The notes beneath the pieces are model-generated. The model made no database searches. It was given only the letters and a program-made list of their open reading frames with translations, and was not told the DNA's origin. From Bacteroidales bacterium (GTDB taxonomy: Bacteria; Bacteroidota; Bacteroidia; Bacteroidales; JAADJA01), in NCBI GenBank assembly GCA_029933495.1, contig JAOZOC010000242.1, forward strand, positions 1-5,549: a stretch of 5,549 nt of DNA. Reading direction: 5' to 3'. The first letter of the stretch is position 1. Every line of letters starts with the position of its first letter. Shown piece by piece: positions 1 to 5,549 of the stretch. The position numbers were made by a program, and so were the translations under genes.

Positions 1-108
1 CCTGCGCTTCAGCCGATTTACTTTGTATCCTTTTTTGAGCAGATATTCAGAAAGATAAGCTGCGTCTTGTCCGGTTATCCCGGTGATTAATGCAACTTTT
101 TGTGACAT
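1..108 (-). CDS. gmd: GDP-mannose 4,6-dehydratase, N-terminal fragment (cut by window edge)
   Basis: Only the first 36 codons are present; the gene runs off the left edge. The family converts GDP-mannose to GDP-4-keto-6-deoxymannose in the cytoplasm, the first step towards GDP-fucose, GDP-rhamnose or GDP-perosamine for surface glycans. The visible residues are the opening beta-alpha-beta of an SDR Rossmann fold: a KVALITGITGQD stretch at residues 4-15, a YLSEYLLKKGY helix at 18-28, and KRR at 34-36, all typical of Gmd. The third glycine of the GxxGxxG dinucleotide motif is alanine here (Gly10, Gly13, Ala16). The ATG at 106-108 matches the usual N-terminus of the family. It lies 54 bp downstream of the helicase gene on the same strand, with its own promoter candidate. 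Another extended SDR sugar-nucleotide enzyme is possible, but the TGQD signature favours Gmd. Confidence 0.82.
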   Translation of the reverse strand, partial: MSQKVALITGITGQDAAYLSEYLLKKGYKVNRLKRR

Positions 109-139
109 ATTTTGGCGTTTTAATAAATTTGATAGGGCG

Positions 140-168
140 CAAAAATAGTGAATAGTATAGAACTACAA
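140..168 (-). promoter_or_regulatory. Bacteroidota-type promoter for gmd
   Basis: On the minus strand, TTG at 168-166 is followed by an 18-base spacer and TATTTTTG at 147-140. This fits the published Bacteroidota pattern of TTG, 17-23 bases, then TAnnTTTG. Transcription would begin near 134, giving a leader of roughly 25 bases before the gmd ATG at 108. The -33 element lies inside the last codons of the helicase and the spacer covers its TAG stop (165-163). No Shine-Dalgarno sequence is seen before gmd, which is normal for this phylum. Confidence 0.55.
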
Positions 169-2286
169 AATCTTTTTTTCTTCACAATACTCCAAAACGA
201 TATCAAGGATATCTTTTCCATACTGTTTTAATTTTTTTGGCCCCATTCCTTTAATGGTTTTCAATTGCTTTTCTGTTGTTGGTAAAAGAGTGGTAATTTG
301 CCTCAGGAGTTTTTGGTGTGCAATATAATATAATGGTAAATCCTCATCATTGGCGATTTGCTTTCTCCATTCTTGCAGCTTTTTATAAAGCTCAGGATAT
401 TTGACTGTTGTGTCGATAATTTCAGTCTTTTTCTTCACTTTTCTGGCAGGTGGCTTCAATGCTGCTTTAGCTCTGACATCTAAATAATCATAGACTATAA
501 ATTTATTTGTAGTTTCGATTAGGCATTCCATTTTAATAAATAGTTCCTCATTAATTTTAGTTAAAACATTTTTTATTGACTTTCTGACTGACCTGTTGTC
601 TGTTTCAAATGCAACTCCCTCAATGAGCGAAATTATCTGCTGCCCGGTTTTCTCTTTAAAATATTCACTGGCTTTATTTATTCTCTTCTGAAGTTGAATG
701 TTTTTTTCCGCATCACCTTCAGCAAATAGTAAATGATGTACCTGCTTTAAGAATTTTTCAGAAATATCAATTAATGACGAAACACTTGGAATAATCTGAT
801 CAATAACTTCAATTAAATTACCTTGAACGATATTAGCATTCTCAGTGACCAACTTTTTGCAGCGGGTTAATTGATAGATTATTGGTCTGTAATTGTAAAG
901 TTCTGAGAGTAAAAAGAATTGATAATCCAGCTTTGATCTAACCAGTTCCTGCTTTTTAGGTGGGTTTTCTTCTATATTGCGGTTGAAGGATATTACCTGC
1001 CTGTCGCAAATAATTCCTCTGCCTGATATTTTGCTGCTTAATATTAATCCTTCCAGTGATTTACATCGGCTTAATGCAACATATATCTGTCCGTGTGCAA
1101 AAGCTTGTTGTGCATCAACTATCGCCTTCTCAAATGTGAGACCCTGGCTTTTATGTATTGTGATTGCCCAGGCAAGTCTTAAAGGATATTGGGTGAATGA
1201 TCCAACCTTTTCCTCTTCTATTTGTGCAGTTACTGCGTTTGTAGAGTATCTGATATTTTCCCAAACTTCCCTGTGTAAAAGTATCGGTTCGTCATCATCT
1301 TTGCATTGCACCTCAATATCATACTTATCTATAGCAGTGATAATTCCAATTTTTCCGTTGAAATAGAGCTTTTCTGGTGAGCTATCGTTTTTGATAAACA
1401 TCACCTGCGCATCCTTTTTTAGGGTAAGTTCAAAGTCGGTTGGATAATTATATTCCGAAAAAGTTCCGTCAACTTCTGCAATAAAAGAGTGAGCCTTGTT
1501 TTTGATCTTTGTCAATTGCTCACTATTTATTCTGTCGGCACTGGCATTGTGCGTTGTCAACGTTATGTATTCTCCTTCTGCGTTAGATGTGACGCCAGGT
1601 TTATATCTTTTGTTAAGCTCTATCATTGAAGATTCCGAAAGCTTGTCATCACGGATTTCATTCAGGATTTCAATGAATTTGTCATCACTTTGTCTAAAAA
1701 TATTCTTGAGCTCGATATTTATTGGGTTTGATTCTTTTAAAGCTTTACTGCTGAAAAAATAAACAGTATCATAATACTGTCTGAGAAGTTGCCATTCATC
1801 ATCTTTTACCACTGGTGCAAGTTGCTGTAAATCGCCAATCATCAATAACTGAATCCCACCAAAAGGCAGGTTCTTATTTCGGTACTGCCTTAATACATCA
1901 TCAATACCGTCCAACAGGTCGGCACGCACCATGCTGATTTCATCAATAACCAAAAGGTCGAGTGACTTGATTATCTTGATTTTATTCCTGTTAAATTTTC
2001 GAATATGGCCAGAATTATCAAATGACTGTCTAATCCCTGATACTCTTTCAGTGAGCATCGGACCAAAAGGCATCTGAAAAAAGGAGTGGATTGTAACACC
2101 TTTTGCATTGATTGCTGCTACACCTGTTGGAGCAACAACAATGATACGCTTACGGGATGTTTTTCGAAGAGTGTGTAGAAATGTAGTTTTCCCGGTTCCT
2201 GCTTTTCCTGTCAGGAAAACACTTCTGTTGGTAAACTCAACAAAATTATAGGCTAAATCAAGTTCTGCATTGCTTTTTAATTCCAT
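163..2286 (-). CDS. Pif1/RecD-like superfamily 1 DNA helicase with C-terminal HRDC domain
   Basis: This 707-residue cytoplasmic protein is an ATP-dependent DNA helicase; the Pif1 family unwinds DNA 5'-to-3' and resolves structured substrates such as G-quadruplexes and R-loops. Visible motifs in order are Walker A GKAGTGKTT at 27-35, motif Ia APTGVAA at 52-58, Walker B LLVIDEIS at 111-118 (Asp115, Glu116), motif III GDLQQLAPV at 151-159, an FRQ motif near 197-199, AITIHKSQGLT at 374-384 and motif VI YVALSRCKSLEGL at 402-414 with the arginine finger. Residues about 440-610 are mostly charged, helix-forming sequence with no motif I recognise. A basic linker (KPPARKVKKK, 611-620) leads to an HRDC domain at about 630-703 with the IKGMGPKKLKQYG turn at 678-690; HRDC modules in RecQ-type helicases bind DNA. 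The ATG at 2286 places Walker A near the N-terminus, as expected, and no upstream start is needed. The stop is TAG. The specific cellular role is not visible from the sequence. Confidence 0.93.
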   Translation of the reverse strand: MELKSNAELDLAYNFVEFTNRSVFLTGKAGTGKTTFLHTLRKTSRKRIIVVAPTGVAAINAKGVTIHSFFQMPFGPMLTERVSGIRQSFDNSGHIRKFNRNKIKIIKSLDLLVIDEISMVRADLLDGIDDVLRQYRNKNLPFGGIQLLMIGDLQQLAPVVKDDEWQLLRQYYDTVYFFSSKALKESNPINIELKNIFRQSDDKFIEILNEIRDDKLSESSMIELNKRYKPGVTSNAEGEYITLTTHNASADRINSEQLTKIKNKAHSFIAEVDGTFSEYNYPTDFELTLKKDAQVMFIKNDSSPEKLYFNGKIGIITAIDKYDIEVQCKDDDEPILLHREVWENIRYSTNAVTAQIEEEKVGSFTQYPLRLAWAITIHKSQGLTFEKAIVDAQQAFAHGQIYVALSRCKSLEGLILSSKISGRGIICDRQVISFNRNIEENPPKKQELVRSKLDYQFFLLSELYNYRPIIYQLTRCKKLVTENANIVQGNLIEVIDQIIPSVSSLIDISEKFLKQVHHLLFAEGDAEKNIQLQKRINKASEYFKEKTGQQIISLIEGVAFETDNRSVRKSIKNVLTKINEELFIKMECLIETTNKFIVYDYLDVRAKAALKPPARKVKKKTEIIDTTVKYPELYKKLQEWRKQIANDEDLPLYYIAHQKLLRQITTLLPTTEKQLKTIKGMGPKKLKQYGKDILDIVLEYCEEKKIL

Positions 2287-2307
2287 TCACTATGTATTTA
2301 GGCACTG

Positions 2308-2315
2308 CAAATTTA
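2308..2315 (-). promoter_or_regulatory. Candidate -7 element for the helicase gene
   Basis: The minus strand reads TAAATTTG here, an exact match to the Bacteroidota -7 consensus TAnnTTTG. Its downstream edge lies 21 bases from the helicase ATG at 2286, implying a leader of about 15 bases. No TTG is found at the usual 17-23 base distance upstream; the nearest lies only 8 bases away. The call therefore rests on the -7 element and its position alone, in an AT-rich stretch where chance matches are common. Confidence 0.32.
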
Positions 2316-2350
2316 ATAAAAAACAACAGAGATTTATCCATGCTTTATTT

Positions 2351-2470
2351 TTAGTTGATTAATATTCCAATTAATAAATACACCAGCCCAATAATACTGA
2401 TAATAGAAGTAATTTTAAATCCTTTCATTAATTCCAATTTATCCTGCCCGCGATATTTTAAGTAGAACAA
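2351..2470 (-). CDS. Possible 39-residue small membrane protein (weakly supported)
   Basis: Starting at TTG (2470-2468), this frame gives 39 residues to a TAA at 2353-2351; an internal ATG at 2428 would give 25. The N-terminal part has a charged patch (KYRGQDKLELMKG, about residues 5-17), followed by a strongly hydrophobic stretch (about 20-38) that would make one transmembrane helix. The frame stays open upstream to 2494 with more hydrophobic codons (IIITSLSILF), so the pattern of helix, short charged loop and helix resembles small Bacteroidota membrane proteins. There is no clear Shine-Dalgarno sequence, and no TAnnTTTG promoter was found just upstream. AT-rich DNA readily yields Ile/Leu-rich frames by chance. 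It could be a small protein, the remnant of a longer one, or noise. Confidence 0.22.
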   Translation of the reverse strand: MFYLKYRGQDKLELMKGFKITSIISIIGLVYLLIGILIN

Positions 2471-2497
2471 AATGGAAAGGCTAGTGATAATTATTTA

Positions 2498-2505
2498 TAT
2501 ATTTG
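2498..2505 (+). promoter_or_regulatory. Candidate -7 element for the antiporter gene
   Basis: TATATTTG matches TAnnTTTG exactly and lies 17 bases upstream of the preferred ATG at 2523, implying a very short leader of about 11 bases. No TTG is present at the expected -33 distance. If this promoter is real, transcription starts after the alternative ATG at 2472, which argues for the downstream start. The evidence is weak because the region is so AT-rich. Confidence 0.27.
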
Positions 2506-2522
2506 AGAAATTTTTGATATAT

Positions 2523-4130
2523 ATGGATCCAGTTTGGCTTTCAATAGCATTTATATTTGGGTTTTTAGCGCGAACAATTGGCCTCCCACCGCTGGTTGGA
2601 TACCTGGTTGCCGGATTTGTACTGAATTTTATTGGTGCAAAAGCCGGTGAATTTGTGGAAGTCACTTCCGAAGTGGGATTGGCTTTACTTCTTTTTACAA
2701 TCGGTTTAAAGCTAAAAATCAGGAATCTTATTAAACCCGAAATATGGGGAGGCGCACTTACTCATATGCTATCAGTCACTATTCTTTACGGAATAATACT
2801 TTGGGGAATTAGTTTTATGGGACTCCGGCTTTTTGCCATTTACGACTGGAAATTATCTCTCTTGATTGCATTTTCTTTTAGCTTTTCAAGTACTGTTTTT
2901 GCAATTAAGATTTTAGAAAGGAAGGGAGAGGTGAATTCATTGCATGGGCAGACTGCAATCGGGGTATTGATAATACAAGATATTGTTGCTGTTATTTTTC
3001 TTGTGATAGCTGCTGGTAATATTCCTTCCATTTATGCATTGCTGATACCTCCGGTTTTATTCTTGATTCGTCCGTTATTACTGCATATTCTTAAGAGAAT
3101 CGGACATGGTGAACTGCTAATATTATATGGCTTGTTTTTGGCGTTGATAGTTGGGGCTGAATTATTTAAAGCCGTTGGACTGAAAGCTGATCTGGGTGCG
3201 TTGGTCGTGGGGATGATGTTCGCCAATCAAAAGAAAGGGAAAGAGCTTGCTGATGTTCTATTAAATTTTAAAGATGTATTTCTTATCGGCTTTTTCTTAT
3301 CTATTGGTTTGTCAGGGAGTCTGAATATAGAGATTGTTTTGTTGTCATTACTATTTGCTGTAATTTTAAGTTTAAAAACCATACTTTATTTTCTTGTTTT
3401 TACACGATTTAGATTGCGTGCAAGAACTTCTGTTCATACTTCCTTTGTTTTGGCTAATTACTCAGAATTTGGGCTGATAATCGCAGCAGTAGCAGTTGCT
3501 AATGGATGGATTACAGGCGAGTGGATGGTTACTCTTGCTCTGTCACTTGCATTTAGTTTTGTTATTTCATCTCCAATAAATAAATATGCTCATAGCATTT
3601 ATGCTTTAATAAAGGACAGTTTGCTCAGATTTGAAACCGCAGAACGACTCATTTATGATCGTACTATTGATATAAGGGATGCTGAGATGCTTATATTTGG
3701 TATGGGAAATCTTGGAACTGCAACATACGACCAGCTGAATAAAAGATATGGTAAAAAAGTTTTGGGTCTTGACTATAATGAAGACAAAGTAAAGAAGCAT
3801 CAGAAAGCAAACCGAAATGTTACCCACGATGATGCTACGGATAGCGAGTTTTGGGAATATGTAAGTACTAAACCATTAGATCAATTGAAGCTTGTAATGC
3901 TTTGTATGGAGGACCATTCATCCAATATCTTTGCAGCTGAACGATTAGTGGCGATAAACTTTAGTGGAATTGTTGCAGCAACAGCACTTTTTGATGATGA
4001 GATAGCAGAACTTCAGGCAAATGGTGTTCACTCAGCTTATAACCTTTATACTGAAGCAGGTATTGGTTTTGCCGACCATATTTGTGATGCGCTGGATACC
4101 TGTGACATCAAACAAGTAACAGGAAATTAG
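2523..4130 (+). CDS. Kef-type (CPA2) cation:proton antiporter with C-terminal RCK/TrkA-N domain
   Basis: This 535-residue inner-membrane protein is likely to exchange K+ or Na+ for H+, serving pH and ion homeostasis. Residues 1 to about 360 are a polytopic Na+/H+ exchanger domain with roughly a dozen hydrophobic segments. CPA2/Kef landmarks include LPPLVGYLVAGF (21-32), LFTIGLK (57-63), an SST motif (122-124), the QDI motif with Gln152 and the likely ion-binding Asp153, FFLSIGLSG (257-265) and SEFG (314-317). The cytoplasmic tail from about 387 is an NAD(H)-binding RCK-N domain: IFGMGNLG with Gly393, Gly395 and Gly398, and the acidic residue Asp417 that usually contacts the ribose. The protein ends about 145 residues into the tail, with no recognisable RCK-C domain. 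An in-frame ATG at 2472 would add 17 residues. I prefer 2523 because MDPVWLSIAFIFGF is a standard family N-terminus. The glutathione-gated function of KefB/KefC cannot be assumed, and ion specificity is not readable. Confidence 0.9.
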   Translation: MDPVWLSIAFIFGFLARTIGLPPLVGYLVAGFVLNFIGAKAGEFVEVTSEVGLALLLFTIGLKLKIRNLIKPEIWGGALTHMLSVTILYGIILWGISFMGLRLFAIYDWKLSLLIAFSFSFSSTVFAIKILERKGEVNSLHGQTAIGVLIIQDIVAVIFLVIAAGNIPSIYALLIPPVLFLIRPLLLHILKRIGHGELLILYGLFLALIVGAELFKAVGLKADLGALVVGMMFANQKKGKELADVLLNFKDVFLIGFFLSIGLSGSLNIEIVLLSLLFAVILSLKTILYFLVFTRFRLRARTSVHTSFVLANYSEFGLIIAAVAVANGWITGEWMVTLALSLAFSFVISSPINKYAHSIYALIKDSLLRFETAERLIYDRTIDIRDAEMLIFGMGNLGTATYDQLNKRYGKKVLGLDYNEDKVKKHQKANRNVTHDDATDSEFWEYVSTKPLDQLKLVMLCMEDHSSNIFAAERLVAINFSGIVAATALFDDEIAELQANGVHSAYNLYTEAGIGFADHICDALDTCDIKQVTGN

Positions 4131-4149
4131 TAATTCTGCTACTGTTATT
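4115..4149. terminator. Weak stem-loop at the convergent gene ends
   Basis: AGTAACAG at 4115-4122 can pair with CTGTTATT at 4142-4149 (eight pairs, one of them G-U) around a 19-base loop that contains the antiporter stop codon. A T-rich run follows at 4161-4175 on the plus strand. The position between two converging genes suits a terminator, but the stem is AT-rich and the loop is large, so support is limited. Confidence 0.22.
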
Positions 4150-4171
4150 GTTTTGCCTAGTTATTTTTATT

Positions 4172-5164
4172 TTATTGTCTTCCAAGCTTGCGCAGGGCCA
4201 CCCATTGTTTTAGCATTTCTCTCGAATCAGCAGCAGGATAACCCAAAACAGTTTTGCCTGCCGGGACATCACTCACCACACCGGAACCAGCACCTACTGT
4301 AGCACCCGAATGGATGGTTGTATGATCTTTTATGGATGCACTTCCACCAATAATAACACCGTCACCCAGTGTGACAGAGCCGGCCAGACCACTGTTGCCA
4401 GCCATAATACAGGAGCGTCCCAAAATACAATTGTGTGCAATTTGTACAAGGTTGTCAATTTTACAGCCATCCCCGATTATTGTTGAACTGAACTTCCCTC
4501 TGTCAACGCAGGAATTAGCTCCAATCTCAACACCATTCCCAATAACAACATTTCCAATTTGAGGGATTTTAACCAAACCCCGACCATCTTCACTTGGACG
4601 GTATCCAAACCCATCAGCACCAATACTTACATTTGTGTGAAAAATGCAATAGGCTCCGATTTCGCAACGTTCACGAATTACTGTTCCAGGCCAGATAACA
4701 GTACCAATACCTACTTTGGTTTCATCAAGAATTGTAACATTCGGATATATGACAACTGCATCACCCAAAACAACATCCTTTCCAATGTAGCAGCCTGCAC
4801 CAATTTTACATTTTTCTCCAATAATTGCTGATTCGTGGATAACAGCAGTAGGGTGGATGTCAACATCAAAAGATGGATGGCCAGGATCAAACACTTCCAA
4901 TAACCTCGCCATAGCCAAATCTGCATTTTTTACCTTTATCAATGCACGATTTTCACCAGGTTCAATCGCTAATTTTTCATCAACAATGGCAGCGCATGCT
5001 TTGGAAGTTTCCCATAAGCGTGCATATTTCGTACCCCCAATAAAAGTAATATTATTATTCCCAGCCTTTTCCAACTGCTCAGGCCCGACTATTTGCTGGT
5101 TAGTGTCTCCGACCAAATCGCCTTTTAAAATTTCATTTATCTCTTTTATGGTCAATGATTTCAT
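4172..5164 (-). CDS. lpxD: UDP-3-O-acylglucosamine N-acyltransferase LpxD
   Basis: LpxD transfers a 3-hydroxyacyl chain from acyl-ACP to the amine of UDP-3-O-acylglucosamine, the third step of lipid A synthesis, as a cytoplasmic homotrimer. The 330-residue length is close to the usual 340. Residues 1 to about 98 form the N-terminal uridine-binding domain (ITFIGGTKYARLW at 39-51). Residues about 103-300 are a left-handed beta-helix of hexapeptide repeats. Conserved landmarks are SIGADGFGYRP at 180-190, KIPQIGNVVIG at 199-209, and NLVQIAHN at 238-245. Its His244 corresponds to the catalytic base (His239 in E. coli), and His281 sits where a second conserved His is expected. A short C-terminal helix (REMLKQWVALRKL, 315-327) ends the protein. 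The ATG at 5164 is fixed by a strong Shine-Dalgarno sequence. The gene stands without its usual lipid A partners (lpxA, lpxC, fabZ) in view. By eye it is richer in G+C than its neighbours. It could be the sole LpxD or a second paralogue. Confidence 0.95.
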   Translation of the reverse strand: MKSLTIKEINEILKGDLVGDTNQQIVGPEQLEKAGNNNITFIGGTKYARLWETSKACAAIVDEKLAIEPGENRALIKVKNADLAMARLLEVFDPGHPSFDVDIHPTAVIHESAIIGEKCKIGAGCYIGKDVVLGDAVVIYPNVTILDETKVGIGTVIWPGTVIRERCEIGAYCIFHTNVSIGADGFGYRPSEDGRGLVKIPQIGNVVIGNGVEIGANSCVDRGKFSSTIIGDGCKIDNLVQIAHNCILGRSCIMAGNSGLAGSVTLGDGVIIGGSASIKDHTTIHSGATVGAGSGVVSDVPAGKTVLGYPAADSREMLKQWVALRKLGRQ

Positions 5165-5324
5165 AAACTGTCTCCTTTATTATTAAAATTCTTTAAAAAC
5201 CATTTAGCTTATTTTGTAAAAAGAGATAGCTCAATTGTTATAGATTAACTTTATAAGCTTAAAAGATAAATGAACTTAAAAACAGAGAATCTGAAACAAT
5301 AAAACTCTCAGTAAATACATATTT
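5165..5324. other. AT-rich intergenic region upstream of lpxD
   Basis: These 160 bp separate the ferritin-like gene from lpxD on the same strand and should hold the terminator of the first and the promoter of the second. Apart from the Shine-Dalgarno sequence, I found no TAnnTTTG element on the minus strand. A minimal hairpin, CAGA-TTC-TCTG at 5293-5283 on the minus strand, is followed by five T residues (5282-5278). Its four-pair stem is too short to call a terminator with confidence. No ORF, RNA gene or repeat was recognised. Confidence 0.5.
5172..5178 (-). promoter_or_regulatory. Strong Shine-Dalgarno sequence of lpxD
   Basis: The minus strand reads AAAGGAG at 5178-5172, seven bases before the lpxD ATG. 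It is complementary to the 16S rRNA tail and fixes the start codon. None of the other starts in this window has a comparable site, which makes it notable in what looks like a Bacteroidota-type genome. Confidence 0.75.
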
Positions 5325-5549
5325 TTAGAACGGCCAGAAACTGTTATCGTTCCATATCTGTTCTTTCAGGTCTTCATTCAACTGATGAAGCAGTTTGTGA
5401 TGTCCGCTTTCCCAGTCAGCTAACATCTTATATGCCTCTTTTTCAGTTGGGTCAGTAGCTTCATTTGCTCTGTCGGAATATATTTTTACTGCTCTTGTCT
5501 CGAAATCCATTGCAGCGGAAATTGCAGAAGCTTCAAAACTTGCAGCAGA
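5325..5549 (-). CDS. Ferritin-like / rubrerythrin-family protein, C-terminal fragment (cut by window edge)
   Basis: The last 74 codons are present; the frame is open to the right edge, so the start lies outside. The ATG at 5510 is internal, because the 13 preceding codons continue the same helix. The family forms four-helix bundles with a di-iron site that handles iron or hydrogen peroxide in the cytoplasm. Two helices are visible: AAMDFETRAVKIYSDRA, with ligand candidate Glu17 of the visible part, and KMLADWESGHHKLLHQL, with the ExxH pair Glu47 and His50. This is the second half of a rubrerythrin-like bundle. The protein ends in NSFWPF with no C-terminal CxxC rubredoxin module, so it is not a classical two-domain rubrerythrin. 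A COQ7-like or other ferritin-like member is possible. The missing first half should carry the remaining ligands. Confidence 0.8.
   Translation of the reverse strand, partial: SAASFEASAISAAMDFETRAVKIYSDRANEATDPTEKEAYKMLADWESGHHKLLHQLNEDLKEQIWNDNSFWPF

Larger units (their letters stand above)
2287..2522. other. Divergent intergenic region between helicase and antiporter genes
   Basis: This AT-rich 236-bp region separates two divergently transcribed genes and should hold both promoters. It contains TAnnTTTG-type -7 elements facing each way, the small minus-strand ORF, and an imperfect direct repeat: ATTAATATTCCAATT at 2358-2372 and ATTAATTCCAATT at 2427-2439. The first copy continues into a second ATTAAT, forming ATTAAT-N6-ATTAAT at 2358-2375. 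No RNA gene, riboswitch or mobile-element end was recognised. Confidence 0.6.

Noticed and set aside
977..1762. Plus-strand open frames of 129 and 88 codons inside the helicase gene
   Set aside because: They lie antisense to strongly conserved helicase motifs, show no recognisable family, and look like shadows of the real reading frame.
2293..2355. Plus-strand 20-codon ORF starting at ATG 2293
   Set aside because: It is very short, has no ribosome site or family resemblance, and overlaps the expected helicase promoter.
2840..3827. Minus-strand open frames of 63-73 codons inside the antiporter gene
   Set aside because: They are antisense to conserved transmembrane and RCK segments and carry no recognisable domain or start signals.
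4200..4860. Apparent repetitive DNA within lpxD
   Set aside because: The periodicity reflects the hexapeptide beta-helix of the protein, not a DNA repeat or CRISPR array; the units differ in sequence and have no constant spacer length.
4332..5186. Open frames of 71-109 codons overlapping lpxD, four in all on both strands
   Set aside because: They overlap the hexapeptide-repeat and N-terminal coding of a clearly real lpxD; the periodic repeat keeps other frames open by chance.
5278..5293. CAGA-TTC-TCTG hairpin followed by five T residues on the minus strand, after the ferritin-like gene
   Set aside because: Four base pairs are too few for a convincing intrinsic terminator; noted under the intergenic entry only.
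1..5549. A defence island or other novel multi-gene system
   Set aside because: All four recognisable full or partial metabolic and transport genes and the helicase are common chromosomal types. Gene orientation, separate promoters and lack of co-directional clustering give no support for a joint system.

Overview
The window reads as an ordinary chromosomal stretch of an AT-rich member of the Bacteroidota or a close relative. The grounds are a Pif1-like helicase fused to a C-terminal HRDC domain, an LPS gene (lpxD) indicating a Gram-negative envelope, and promoter-like TAnnTTTG -7 elements with mostly no Shine-Dalgarno sequence. The assignment is inference from gene content and promoter style; there is no rRNA or other marker to fix it.

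Layout, left to right. (1) The minus strand at 1-108 carries the first 36 codons of a GDP-mannose 4,6-dehydratase (gmd), cut by the window edge. (2) Upstream of it on the same strand, 163-2286 encodes a 707-residue Pif1/RecD-type helicase. A well-formed Bacteroidota-type promoter for gmd straddles the helicase stop codon, so gmd is probably transcribed independently. (3) A 236-bp divergent intergenic region (2287-2522) holds candidate -7 elements facing both ways and a weakly supported small membrane-protein ORF on the minus strand. (4) The plus strand at 2523-4130 encodes a CPA2/Kef-type cation:proton antiporter with a C-terminal NAD-binding RCK domain. (5) Converging on it with a 41-bp gap, the minus strand at 4172-5164 encodes LpxD of lipid A synthesis, preceded by an unusually good Shine-Dalgarno sequence. 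(6) After a very AT-rich 160-bp gap, 5325-5549 is the 3' end of a ferritin-like/rubrerythrin-family protein on the minus strand.

The genes do not form an evident single pathway. gmd (GDP-sugar precursors for surface polysaccharide) and lpxD (lipid A) both serve the cell surface but are separated by unrelated genes. The helicase is a housekeeping or repair-type DNA enzyme, the antiporter serves ion and pH homeostasis, and the ferritin-like protein suggests iron or peroxide handling. No tRNA, rRNA, CRISPR array, insertion sequence, toxin-antitoxin pair or phage gene was recognised, and no convincing new multi-gene system is visible. The items most worth a second look are the small antisense ORF in the divergent region, the gmd promoter, the helicase's uncharacterised middle segment, and the compositional contrast of lpxD.
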